A stretch of 38,317 nt of DNA from Lysobacteraceae bacterium PS02065. GTDB taxonomy: Bacteria; Pseudomonadota; Gammaproteobacteria; Xanthomonadales; Rhodanobacteraceae. Made by a program: the position numbers and the translations under genes. A model generated the notes under the pieces. It saw only the letters and a program-made list of their open reading frames with translations, did no database searches and had not been told where the DNA came from. Position 1 is the first letter of the stretch. Each line of letters starts with the position of its first letter. Below are positions 31,554 through 38,317 of the stretch, in pieces. Location of the stretch: the NCBI GenBank assembly GCA_029959555.1, contig JASCPI010000048.1, positions 1 to 38,317 on the forward strand. The letters are read 5' to 3'.

Positions 31554-32660
31554 ATGAGCCAAGAACCCGAATCCAGCGCCACGCCCACGCTCGCCGAAGT
31601 GCGCGCGCGCATCGACGGCATCGACCGCAGCATCCAGTCGCTGATCGCCGAGCGTGCGCGCTTCGCGCATCAGGTCGGCCTCGCCAAGGGCCCGCTGGCC
31701 GCCGCGATCGATTACTACCGGCCGGAGCGCGAGGCGCAGGTGCTGCGCATGGTCGTCGACCGCAACGAAGGCCCGCTCAGCGACGAGGTGCTCGTGCACC
31801 TGTTCCGCGAGATCATGTCGGCCTGCCTCGCCCAGCAGGAGCCGCTCAAGATCGGCTTCCTCGGCCCCGAAGGCACCTTCAGCCAGCAGGCCGTGCTCAA
31901 GCACTTCGGACGTTCCGCGCACGGCATGCCGATGGCGAGCATCGAGGAGGTGTTCCAGGAGGTCGAGAACGGCAACGCCGATTTCGGCGTGGTGCCGGTC
32001 GAGAACTCGGGGCAGGGCACGATCCAGGTCACGCTCGACATGTTCCTGACCTCGAACCTCAAGATCTGCGGCGAAGTCGAGCTGCGCGTGCACCAGTTCC
32101 TGCTGTCGCGTTCGGGCCGCATCGAGGACATCGAACGCATCTACTCGCATCCGCAGTCGTTCGCGCAGACCCAGGGCTGGCTGCGCGGCAACCTGCCGAA
32201 GGTCGAGAAGGTGCCCGTGTCGAGCAACGCCGAAGGCGCGCGCCGCGCGCGTGCCGCCGACGACGCCGCGGCGATCGCGGGCGAGGCCGCGGCCAACGTC
32301 TACGGCCTGCGCAAGGTCATCATGAGTCCGATCGAGGACAACAAGGACAACACCACGCGCTTTCTCGTGATCGGCCGCCAGCTGTTCCCCGCCTCGGGCC
32401 ACGACCGTACCTCGGTGCTGGTCTTCATCAAGGACCAGCCCGGCGCGCTGTTCAACGTGCTGAGCCCGTTCGCGCGCCACGGTGTCAGCATGAGCCGCAT
32501 CGAATCGCGGCCGTCGCACCAGGCCAAGTGGGAGTACGCGTTCTTCATCGACCTCGCCGGCCACGTCGAGGACGAGCCGATGCGCCAGGCGTTCGCCGAG
32601 CTCGAGGAGCATGCCGCGCAGGTCAAGGTGCTCGGCTCCTACCCGGTGGCCGTGCCGTGA
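31554..32660 (+). CDS. pheA: Bifunctional chorismate mutase/prephenate dehydratase
   Basis: This 368-residue protein turns chorismate into phenylpyruvate in two steps. Residues 12-92 form the AroQ chorismate mutase (LAEVRARIDGIDRSIQSLIA, EREAQVLR). Residues 98-275 form the prephenate dehydratase (IGFLGPEGTFSQQAV, VVPVENSGQGTI and the catalytic Thr268-Arg-Phe in NTTRF). Residues 287-365 form the ACT domain with GALF (297-300) and ESRP (317-320), the phenylalanine feedback site. All key motifs are present, so allosteric inhibition by Phe is expected. Its TGA overlaps the GTG of hisC. Confidence 0.96.
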   Translation: MSQEPESSATPTLAEVRARIDGIDRSIQSLIAERARFAHQVGLAKGPLAAAIDYYRPEREAQVLRMVVDRNEGPLSDEVLVHLFREIMSACLAQQEPLKIGFLGPEGTFSQQAVLKHFGRSAHGMPMASIEEVFQEVENGNADFGVVPVENSGQGTIQVTLDMFLTSNLKICGEVELRVHQFLLSRSGRIEDIERIYSHPQSFAQTQGWLRGNLPKVEKVPVSSNAEGARRARAADDAAAIAGEAAANVYGLRKVIMSPIEDNKDNTTRFLVIGRQLFPASGHDRTSVLVFIKDQPGALFNVLSPFARHGVSMSRIESRPSHQAKWEYAFFIDLAGHVEDEPMRQAFAELEEHAAQVKVLGSYPVAVP

Positions 32661-33760
32661 GTTTCGACGCGCTCGCGCGGGCGATGCCCGCGATCGCCAG
32701 GCTGCGCGCCTACGACACCGGTTCGGACAAGCAGGGCGCGCGCGAGCGCACCCGGCCGCCCGCCGAACTCGGCTCCAACGAGAATCCGTACGGCCCGTCG
32801 CCACGCGCGGTCGAGGCGATGACGGCCGTGCTCGCGAACGCGCACCGTTATCCCGATCCCGACGGCACTGCGCTCAAGCGCACGCTCGAACGCCGCTTCG
32901 GTGTCGCGCCGGCCGGCGTCACGCTCGGCAACGGCTCGAACGAACTGCTGGTGCTGCTCGCGCAGTGCTTCGCCGGGCCGGGGCGTTCGGTGGTGTTCTC
33001 GCAGTACGCGTTCGCGGTCTACGCGATCGCGACGGCCGCGGTCGGCGCCGAGGCGGTCGTCGTGCCGGCGCTGCCGCGCGACCACGCGGCGATGCCGCTG
33101 GGCCACGACCTCGACGCGCTCGCCGCCGCGGTGCGCGAGGACACGAGCCTCGTGTTCCTCGCCAATCCGAACAATCCGACCGGGACCTGGTTCGACGACG
33201 CGGCACTGGCCGCGTTCCTCGCCAGGGTGCCGCGCGAGGTCATCGTCGTGCTCGACGAGGCCTACCTCGAGTTCGCGACCGCGCCGGGCCTCGGCCCCGC
33301 GACCGCGCTGCTCGCGCGCCATCCGAACCTCGTCGTCGCGCGCACGTTCTCGAAGGCCTACGGGCTCGCCGCGCTGCGCCTCGGCTATGCGGTCAGCGAC
33401 CCGTCGGTCGCCGGCGTGCTCGCGCGCCTGCGCCAGCCGTTCAACGGCAACGCGCTCGCACTCGCCGCGGCGACTGCCGCGCTCGAGGACACGGCCTACC
33501 TCGACGACACCGTCGCCCGCGTCGTCGCCGACCGCGACGGTCTTGCCGATGCGCTGCGTGCGCGCGGCTTCGGCGTGCTGCCGTCGCAGGGCAACTTCCT
33601 CATGCTCGACGCGGGCGAGCGTGCTGCGGCGATCGCGCAGGCCTGGTACGACGCCGGCATCATCGTGCGTCCGATGGGTGCGTACGGCCTGCCGCAGATG
33701 CTGCGCATCAGCATCGGCACGCGTGCCGAGAACGAGCGCCTGCTCGAGGCCCTCGCATGA
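32657..33760 (+). CDS. hisC: Histidinol-phosphate aminotransferase (aromatic-type HisC/HisHb)
   Basis: A 367-residue fold-type I aminotransferase. It shows ELGSNENPYGPSP at 37-49, GNGSNELL near 91, FLANPNNPTGTWF near 167-179, VVLDEAYLEF near 197, and the PLP Lys233 in RTFSKAYGLAALRLGYA. In this operon position the enzyme is the aromatic-linked isoform that transaminates phenylpyruvate, hydroxyphenylpyruvate and histidinol phosphate. The GTG start at 32657 overlaps the pheA stop (GTGA), and its own TGA overlaps the aroA ATG, so three proteins are translationally coupled. Confidence 0.94.
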   Translation: MSFDALARAMPAIARLRAYDTGSDKQGARERTRPPAELGSNENPYGPSPRAVEAMTAVLANAHRYPDPDGTALKRTLERRFGVAPAGVTLGNGSNELLVLLAQCFAGPGRSVVFSQYAFAVYAIATAAVGAEAVVVPALPRDHAAMPLGHDLDALAAAVREDTSLVFLANPNNPTGTWFDDAALAAFLARVPREVIVVLDEAYLEFATAPGLGPATALLARHPNLVVARTFSKAYGLAALRLGYAVSDPSVAGVLARLRQPFNGNALALAAATAALEDTAYLDDTVARVVADRDGLADALRARGFGVLPSQGNFLMLDAGERAAAIAQAWYDAGIIVRPMGAYGLPQMLRISIGTRAENERLLEALA

Positions 33761-35064
33761 GCGCGCTGCGCTGGACCAGCGGTCGCGGACGCGCGCTGAC
33801 GGGCGAGATCCGCGTGCCGGGCGACAAGTCCGTCTCGCACCGCGCGGTGATGTTCGCCGCGCTCGCCGAAGGCACCTCGCAGGTCGACGGCTTCCTCGAA
33901 GGCGAGGACACGCGTGCGACGGCCGCCGCGTTCGCGCGCATGGGCGTGCGCATCGAGACACCGTCGCCGTCGCGCCGCATCGTGCACGGCGTCGGCCTGC
34001 ACGGCCTGCGCGCGGCCGATGGCGCGATCGACTGCGGCAACGCGGGCACCGGCATGCGCCTGCTCGCGGGCGTGCTCGCCGCGCAGGCGTTCGACAGCGT
34101 GCTCGTCGGCGATGCCTCGCTGTCGAAGCGCCCGATGGGCCGCGTCATCGATCCGCTCCAGGCGATGGGGGCGTCGATCACGGCGGGCGAGGGCGGTCGT
34201 CCGCCCCTGCGCGTCGCCGGCGGTCGCGCACTGCGCGGCATCGCGTACACGCCGCCGGTCGCGAGTGCCCAGATCAAGTCCGCGGTACTGCTCGCCGGTC
34301 TCTACGCCGAAGGCGAGACCGAGGTGCGCGAAGTGCACCCGACGCGCGACTACACCGAGCGCATGCTCGCCGCATTCGGCTGGCCGATCACGTTCGGCGA
34401 CGGCTGGGCGAAGCTCACGGGCGGCCACCGCCTGCACGCGACCGACGTCGTCGTGCCGGCCGACTTCTCGTCGGCGGCATTCTTCCTCGTCGCGGCGACG
34501 CTGGTACCGGGTTCCGACCTCGTGCTGCGCGCGGTCGGGCTCAACCCGCGCCGCACCGGCCTGCTCGAGGCGCTGCGCCTCATGGGCGCCGACATCACCG
34601 AGGAAGCACGCAGCACGCAAGGCGGCGAGATCGTCGCCGACCTGCGCGTGCGCCATGCACCGCTGCGCGGCATCGACGTGCCGGTCGAGCTCGTGCCCGA
34701 CATGATCGACGAGTTCCCGGTGCTGTTCGTCGCCGCGGCGGCCGCGAGCGGGACCACGCGCGTGAGCGGTGCGGCCGAGCTGCGGGTCAAGGAATCGGAC
34801 CGCATCGCGGTCATGGCCGACGGCCTGCGGGCGCTCGGCGTGCGGATCGACGAAACGCCCGACGGAGCGGTCATCGAAGGCGGCAGGCTCGATGCGGGCG
34901 AGGTCGAGAGCCACGGCGACCATCGCATCGCGATGAGCTTCGCAGTCGCCGGACTGGTCGCCGAGGGCACGATCGGCATCGGCGACTGCGCCAACGTGGC
35001 GACCTCGTTCCCGGGCTTCGTCGCGCTCGCCAACGGCTGCGGATTCACGATCGACGCACCGTGA
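33757..35064 (+). CDS. aroA: 3-phosphoshikimate 1-carboxyvinyltransferase (EPSP synthase)
   Basis: AroA joins shikimate 3-phosphate and PEP to EPSP, the sixth shikimate step. The 435-residue protein has PGDKSVSHR at 21-29, GNAGTGMRLL at 94-103, VASAQIKSAV, the catalytic Asp in DMIDEFPVL and Glu in RVKESDRI, and HGDHRIAMS near the end. GDKS and SAQIK are class II-like motifs and the overall sequence resembles Bacillus AroA more than E. coli AroA, but the position that is Ala in insensitive class II enzymes is Gly97 here. The ATG overlaps the hisC stop by 4 bases. A hairpin follows directly. Confidence 0.96.
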   Translation: MSALRWTSGRGRALTGEIRVPGDKSVSHRAVMFAALAEGTSQVDGFLEGEDTRATAAAFARMGVRIETPSPSRRIVHGVGLHGLRAADGAIDCGNAGTGMRLLAGVLAAQAFDSVLVGDASLSKRPMGRVIDPLQAMGASITAGEGGRPPLRVAGGRALRGIAYTPPVASAQIKSAVLLAGLYAEGETEVREVHPTRDYTERMLAAFGWPITFGDGWAKLTGGHRLHATDVVVPADFSSAAFFLVAATLVPGSDLVLRAVGLNPRRTGLLEALRLMGADITEEARSTQGGEIVADLRVRHAPLRGIDVPVELVPDMIDEFPVLFVAAAAASGTTRVSGAAELRVKESDRIAVMADGLRALGVRIDETPDGAVIEGGRLDAGEVESHGDHRIAMSFAVAGLVAEGTIGIGDCANVATSFPGFVALANGCGFTIDAP

Positions 35065-35069
35065 TGCCG

Positions 35070-35094
35070 CCACGGCGCGCCGCGCGCGCCGTGG
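35070..35094. terminator. Perfect hairpin between convergent aroA and usp genes
   Basis: An 11-bp perfect GC stem (arms 35070-35080 and 35084-35094) with a CGC loop occupies nearly all of the 31-bp gap between the two stop codons. There is no T tract. It is a candidate bidirectional terminator. Confidence 0.55.
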
Positions 35095-35095
35095 T

Positions 35096-35527
35096 TCAGC
35101 GGTAGACCAGCACCGGCACCTTCGAGTGCGTGAGCACCTTCTGGGTCTCGCTGCCGAGCAGCACGGCCGACAAGCCCTTGCGGCCGTGCGAGGCCATGAG
35201 CACGAGATCGCAGCCTTCGCGCGCCGCCGCGTCGACGATGCCGCGCCAGACCGCCTCGCAGTCCTCGGCGACGCCCTCGCAGGGCACGCCGGCCGCCCTG
35301 GCGCGCTCGACGACGGCCTGCACGCGCCGCTTCGCGCCGGCCAGCGCCTGTTCGCGGAACGCGGCCTGGTCGACGAACGCGCCTTCGGCGTAGGTCATCG
35401 CATAGACCTCGGCGCCGGCCCAGGCGGTGAGGCGCGCGCCGAGCGCGGTGGCGAGTCGGATCGCGTTGTCGACGGCGAGGTCGGACAGTTCGCTGCCATC
35501 GGTCGGGACGAGCACATGCGTGTACAT
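35096..35527 (-). CDS. Universal stress protein (UspA family)
   Basis: A 143-residue single Usp domain. The start MYTHVLVPTDGSELSDLAVD and the ATP-binding C-terminal motif LVLMASHGRKGLSAVLLGSETQKVLTHSKVPVLVY (G-2x-G-9x-G(S/T)) fit the ATP-binding class. Such proteins help survival under oxygen limitation, starvation or oxidative stress. The ATG at 35527 follows GGAG by 8 bases. The gene lies on the opposite strand inside the serC-rpsA region, convergent to aroA and divergent to cmk. A TTGAC-N4-GTCAA palindrome sits about 60 bp upstream. Confidence 0.93.
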   Translation of the reverse strand: MYTHVLVPTDGSELSDLAVDNAIRLATALGARLTAWAGAEVYAMTYAEGAFVDQAAFREQALAGAKRRVQAVVERARAAGVPCEGVAEDCEAVWRGIVDAAAREGCDLVLMASHGRKGLSAVLLGSETQKVLTHSKVPVLVYR

Positions 35528-35584
35528 CGCGGAATCTCCGGGTAGTCGATGCCCGCAGTCTCCCCGTGCGTGCATGACTGTGCG

Positions 35585-35598
35585 TTGACGCCGGTCAA
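35585..35598. promoter_or_regulatory. FNR/Anr-like palindrome TTGAC-GCCG-GTCAA
   Basis: The palindrome differs from the FNR/Anr consensus TTGAT-N4-ATCAA by one symmetric base pair in each arm. Centred at 35591.5, it is 64 bp before the usp start and overlaps the -35 region of the cmk promoter. Usp genes are often activated by FNR-type regulators. Function is inferred. Confidence 0.4.
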
Positions 35599-35615
35599 GC
35601 CGAGGCCCCAGGCGC

Positions 35616-35621
35616 TACAAT
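35616..35621 (+). promoter_or_regulatory. cmk: -10 element of the cmk promoter
   Basis: TACAAT matches five of six consensus bases. The -35 position (35593-35598, GGTCAA) is poor and coincides with the right arm of the palindrome. The leader would be about 74 bases. Confidence 0.45.
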
Positions 35622-35701
35622 GACGTTTTGCGCGGCAGCATGCGCGCGGCACCTCCCGCGTGCCGCGCGCCGCCGCGCCCGAAACCCGAGGTCGCGACCC
35701 G

Positions 35702-36388
35702 ATGCCCAAGAGCGCCACGCCGATTCCCGTCCTCACGATCGATGGCCCGTCAGGGTCCGGCAAGGGCACGATCAGCCGGCTCGTCGCCGACCGGCTCGGC
35801 TGGCACCTGCTCGATTCGGGCGCGCTGTATCGCGCGGTCGGCTACGCGGCCGGCATGTCGGGCGTGGACCTGACCGACGAGGCCGCGGTCACACGCAGCG
35901 CCGAGGCGACCCGCATCGTGTTCCGCGATCCGGGCGACGGCGGCGAGACCCGCGTGGTCGTCAACGGCCACGACGCCACCGACGAGCTGCGCACCGAGAC
36001 GGCCGGTGCCGCGGCGTCCGCGATCGCGGCGTTCCCTGGCGTGCGCGCGGCGCTGTTCGACAAGCAGCGGGGCTTCCGCAAGGGCCCCGGGCTGGTCGCC
36101 GACGGCCGCGACATGGGCACCGTGATCTTCCCCGATGCACCGTTCAAGGTGTTCCTTACCGCGAGTGCCGACGAGCGTGCACGCAGGCGGTATAAGCAGT
36201 TGAAGGATAAGGGGTTGAATGTTACCCTCTCCGCCCTCCTGCGCGAGATCCAGGCGCGCGACGAGCGCGATGCCGCCCGAGTGGTGGCGCCGCTACGCCC
36301 GGCAGACGACGCCCTGACGATCGATACCACAGGTATCCCGGTCGACGGCGTGGTCGCTGCCGTGCTTTCCGTCGTTCGTCCCGCCTGA
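35702..36388 (+). CDS. cmk: Cytidylate kinase
   Basis: Cmk phosphorylates CMP and dCMP to the diphosphates. The 228-residue protein has a P-loop GPSGSGKGT at 15-23, the LLDSGALYRAVGYAA nucleoside-binding stretch, the DGRDMGTVIFPDA motif and the lid segment with RARRRYKQLKDKG followed by REIQARDERDAAR, all conserved. The ATG at 35702 gives the family N-terminus; an in-frame ATG 42 bases upstream adds unconserved residues. Codons at 36188-36229 are strikingly AT-rich compared with the rest, which may mark an embedded promoter for rpsA. The rpsA gene begins 155 bp downstream. Confidence 0.96.
   Translation: MPKSATPIPVLTIDGPSGSGKGTISRLVADRLGWHLLDSGALYRAVGYAAGMSGVDLTDEAAVTRSAEATRIVFRDPGDGGETRVVVNGHDATDELRTETAGAAASAIAAFPGVRAALFDKQRGFRKGPGLVADGRDMGTVIFPDAPFKVFLTASADERARRRYKQLKDKGLNVTLSALLREIQARDERDAARVVAPLRPADDALTIDTTGIPVDGVVAAVLSVVRPA
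36200..36228 (+). promoter_or_regulatory. rpsA: Candidate rpsA promoter inside cmk
   Basis: TTGAAG (36200-36205) and TACCCT (36223-36228) are 17 bases apart and lie within an AT-rich island of rare codons in cmk. The rpsA ATG is about 315 bases downstream. In E. coli, rpsA promoters also lie inside cmk. Confidence 0.4.
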
Positions 36389-36543
36389 TCGCGGGCAGGA
36401 GGAAAACCGTCCCGGCGCACGTCGTGCTCCGGTTTCAACCCATGGCATGCCCGCATGCCCCTGACAGGTGGATCGAACCCCGTTTTCGTGCGCCAGCGTG
36501 CCACACCGGTGTTGCGGTCTGTTGTCTCCCACTGGAATCCAAC

Positions 36544-38238
36544 ATGAATGCAAGTCTCGCCGAAACCATGACCGAAAGCTTTGCCGAACTCTTCGAGCAG
36601 AGCCAGCAGTCGATCGCCAAGCTCAAGCCTGGCTCGATCGTGCTCGGTACGGTCGTGGAAATCCGCTCCGACGTGGTCGTGATCAATGCCGGCCTCAAGT
36701 CCGAGGGCGTCGTTCCGATCGAGCAGTTCCGCAACGATCAGGGCGAACTCGAAATCAACGTCGGTGACGAGGTCAAGGTCGCCCTCGACTCGATCGAAAA
36801 CGGCTTCGGCGAGACGGTCCTCTCGCGCGAGAAGGCCAAGCGCTCGCTCGTGTGGGACGAGCTCGAGGAAATCCACTCGAAGAACGAGAGCGTCGTCGGC
36901 CGCATCTCCGGCAAGGTCAAGGGCGGCTTCACGGTCGACATCAAGGATGTCCGCGCGTTCCTGCCGGGCTCGCTCGTCGACGTGCGCCCGGTGCGCGACC
37001 CGTCGTACCTCGAGGGCAAGGAACTCGAGTTCAAGATCATCAAGCTCGACCGCAAGCGCAACAACGTGGTCGTCTCGCGCCGTGCGGTCGTCGAGAGCGA
37101 GTTCAGCGTCGAGCGCGAGCAGCTGCTCGATCGCCTGCAGGAAGGCGCGGTCGTCAAGGGCGTCGTCAAGAACCTCACCGACTACGGTGCGTTCGTCGAC
37201 CTCGGCGGCATCGACGGCCTGCTGCACATCACCGACATGGCGTGGAAGCGCGTCCGTCACCCGAGCGAAGTCGTCAACGTCGGCGACGAGCTCGACGTGC
37301 GCGTCCTCAAGTTCGACCGCGAGCGCAACCGCGTCAGCCTCGGCCTCAAGCAGCTCGGCGAGGATCCGTGGGTCGCGATCAGCCGCCGCTACCCGAGCGG
37401 CACGCGCATCATCGGCAAGGTCTCCAACGTCACCGACTACGGCTGCTTCGTCGAGCTCGAGCCGGGCGTCGAGGGCCTCGTCCACGTGTCCGAGATGGAC
37501 TGGACGAACAAGAACGTCAACCCGTCCAAGGTCGTGCAGGTCGGCGACGAGGTCGAGGTCATGGTGCTCGACGTCGACGAAGAGCGTCGTCGCATCTCGC
37601 TCGGCATCAAGCAGACCCGCGCCAACCCGTGGGAAGCGTTCGCGGCCATCTACAAGAAGAACGACAAGGTCGTCGGCAGCATCAAGTCGATCACGGACTT
37701 CGGCATCTTCATCGGTCTCGACGGCGGCATCGACGGCCTCGTCCACCTGTCCGACATCTCCTGGCAGGCTTCGGGCGAAGACCTCGTTCGCAACTTCAAG
37801 AAGGGCGACGAGATCGAGGCGGTCGTGCTCGCGGTCGATCCGGAGCGCGAGCGCATCTCGCTCGGCATCAAGCAGCTCGAGCAGGATCCGTTCGGCCAGT
37901 TCATGGCGAACCACCCGCGTGGCAGCATCCTCAACGGCACCGTGAAGGAAGTCGACGCGCGCGGCGCGACGATCGAGATCGCGGACGGCATCGAGGGCTA
38001 CCTGCGTGCGAACGACATCGCCAAGGAGCGCATCGAGGACGCCACGCTGCACCTGAAGGTCGGCGATGCGGTCGAAGCCAAGTTCATCGGCATGGATCGC
38101 AAGGGCCGTACGCTGCAGCTGTCGATCCGCGCGAAGGACGAGGAAGAGCTGCAGTCGGTGCTCGACGAGTACTCGGGCAGCACCGGTGCGACCACCCAGC
38201 TCGGCGCGTTGCTGAAAGAGAAGTTCAACCGCGATTGA
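36544..38238 (+). CDS. rpsA: 30S ribosomal protein S1
   Basis: S1 binds mRNA leaders and helps the 30S subunit unfold and load them. The 564-residue protein, close to the usual 557, starts MNASLAETMTESFAELFEQ and contains six S1 OB-fold repeats, seen from the recurring GxVxxxxxxGxFVDxGGxxGLLH blocks (for example VKNLTDYGAFVDLGGIDGLL and IGKVSNVTDYGCFVELEPGV) and the recurring RRRISLGIKQ segments. Upstream of the ATG there is only a weak GGA; S1 mRNA is known to be translated without a strong SD and to be autoregulated. The start is the first ATG with the family N-terminus. The gene is complete; ihfB, which usually follows, is beyond the window. Confidence 0.97.
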   Translation: MNASLAETMTESFAELFEQSQQSIAKLKPGSIVLGTVVEIRSDVVVINAGLKSEGVVPIEQFRNDQGELEINVGDEVKVALDSIENGFGETVLSREKAKRSLVWDELEEIHSKNESVVGRISGKVKGGFTVDIKDVRAFLPGSLVDVRPVRDPSYLEGKELEFKIIKLDRKRNNVVVSRRAVVESEFSVEREQLLDRLQEGAVVKGVVKNLTDYGAFVDLGGIDGLLHITDMAWKRVRHPSEVVNVGDELDVRVLKFDRERNRVSLGLKQLGEDPWVAISRRYPSGTRIIGKVSNVTDYGCFVELEPGVEGLVHVSEMDWTNKNVNPSKVVQVGDEVEVMVLDVDEERRRISLGIKQTRANPWEAFAAIYKKNDKVVGSIKSITDFGIFIGLDGGIDGLVHLSDISWQASGEDLVRNFKKGDEIEAVVLAVDPERERISLGIKQLEQDPFGQFMANHPRGSILNGTVKEVDARGATIEIADGIEGYLRANDIAKERIEDATLHLKVGDAVEAKFIGMDRKGRTLQLSIRAKDEEELQSVLDEYSGSTGATTQLGALLKEKFNRD

Positions 38239-38261
38239 TCGCGGTCCGGGGGGGGGCCCCC

Positions 38262-38288
38262 CCCGCGCGCCGGGGCGCGGGCGTTATT
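38262..38288 (+). terminator. Possible rpsA terminator in poor-quality sequence
   Basis: Stem CCCGCGC (38262-38268) with GCGCGGG (38275-38281) is followed by CGTTATT. It may be the true terminator, but it is embedded between long G/C runs and an A/C-only stretch that look like read errors at a contig end. Confidence 0.35.
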
Positions 38289-38317
38289 AAAACAAACCAC
38301 CACCCCCCCACAAAACA

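Noticed and set aside
35585..35621. TTGACG at 35585 as the -35 for the TACAAT at 35616
   Set aside because: The spacing is 25 bases, too long for sigma-70; the TTGAC is better read as half of a palindrome.
36389..36543. Possible tRNA-like segment before rpsA (GGATCGAACCCCG)
   Set aside because: No acceptor or anticodon stem could be drawn; treated as rpsA leader.

Overview
The window is a very GC-rich (roughly 70%) chromosomal stretch of a gammaproteobacterium, most likely of the Xanthomonadales/Lysobacterales (Rhodanobacteraceae-like). The grounds are the yciI-bolA-PpiC-smc-zipA order, the serC-pheA-hisC-aroA...cmk-rpsA order, extended -10 promoters, GTG/TTG starts chained by 4-nt ATGA/GTGA overlaps, and PhaF-type phasins. 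No mobile element, CRISPR array, tRNA or rRNA was found. The last ~70 bases look like a poor-quality contig end.

Layout. 1-975 (-): 5' part of a TolC/CzcC-type metal-efflux outer membrane protein behind a small His-rich protein. 1093-3064 (+): methionine/glutamine-type aminotransferase and its partner omega-amidase. 3048-4632 (-): small unknown protein, YfgD-type reductase, LysR regulator. 5013-5729 (+): secreted CsgG-like protein followed by two near-identical terminators. 6021-9603 (-): scpA-scpB-rluB, with an acidic tail on ScpB and a long basic Gly/Arg/Asn tail on RluB. 10133-16440 (+): yciI-bolA-PPIase lipoprotein, smc, zipA (no ligA after it), a short phasin. 16561-23085 (-): acyl-CoA-binding protein, TetR regulator, giant alpha-2-macroglobulin. 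23281-25272 (+): two-domain fatty acyl-CoA reductase. 25320-27603 (-): PHA granule-associated protein, patatin lipase, PhaF-like phasin. 27766-28590 (+): double FHA membrane protein. 28599-30208 (-): msrP-msrQ. 30438-36388 (+): serC-pheA-hisC-aroA, a universal stress gene on the opposite strand, cmk; then rpsA.

How the parts fit. The most unusual block is 16-28 kb. It gathers proteins that carry acyl-CoA (ACBP), reduce it to fatty alcohol (reductase), coat storage granules (two phasins, PHA_gran_rgn protein) and hydrolyse acyl esters (patatin), with one TetR-type regulator. No PHA synthase or wax-ester synthase is in view. I read it as a lipid or polyester storage and mobilisation neighbourhood; this is inference from domain content and order. 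The alpha-2-macroglobulin downstream of ACBP and TetR keeps a thioester motif and carries a TonB-box-like VVVTGSRI segment where a bait region would be expected. The right-hand part is a form of the gammaproteobacterial aromatic/serine supraoperon that lacks tyrA.
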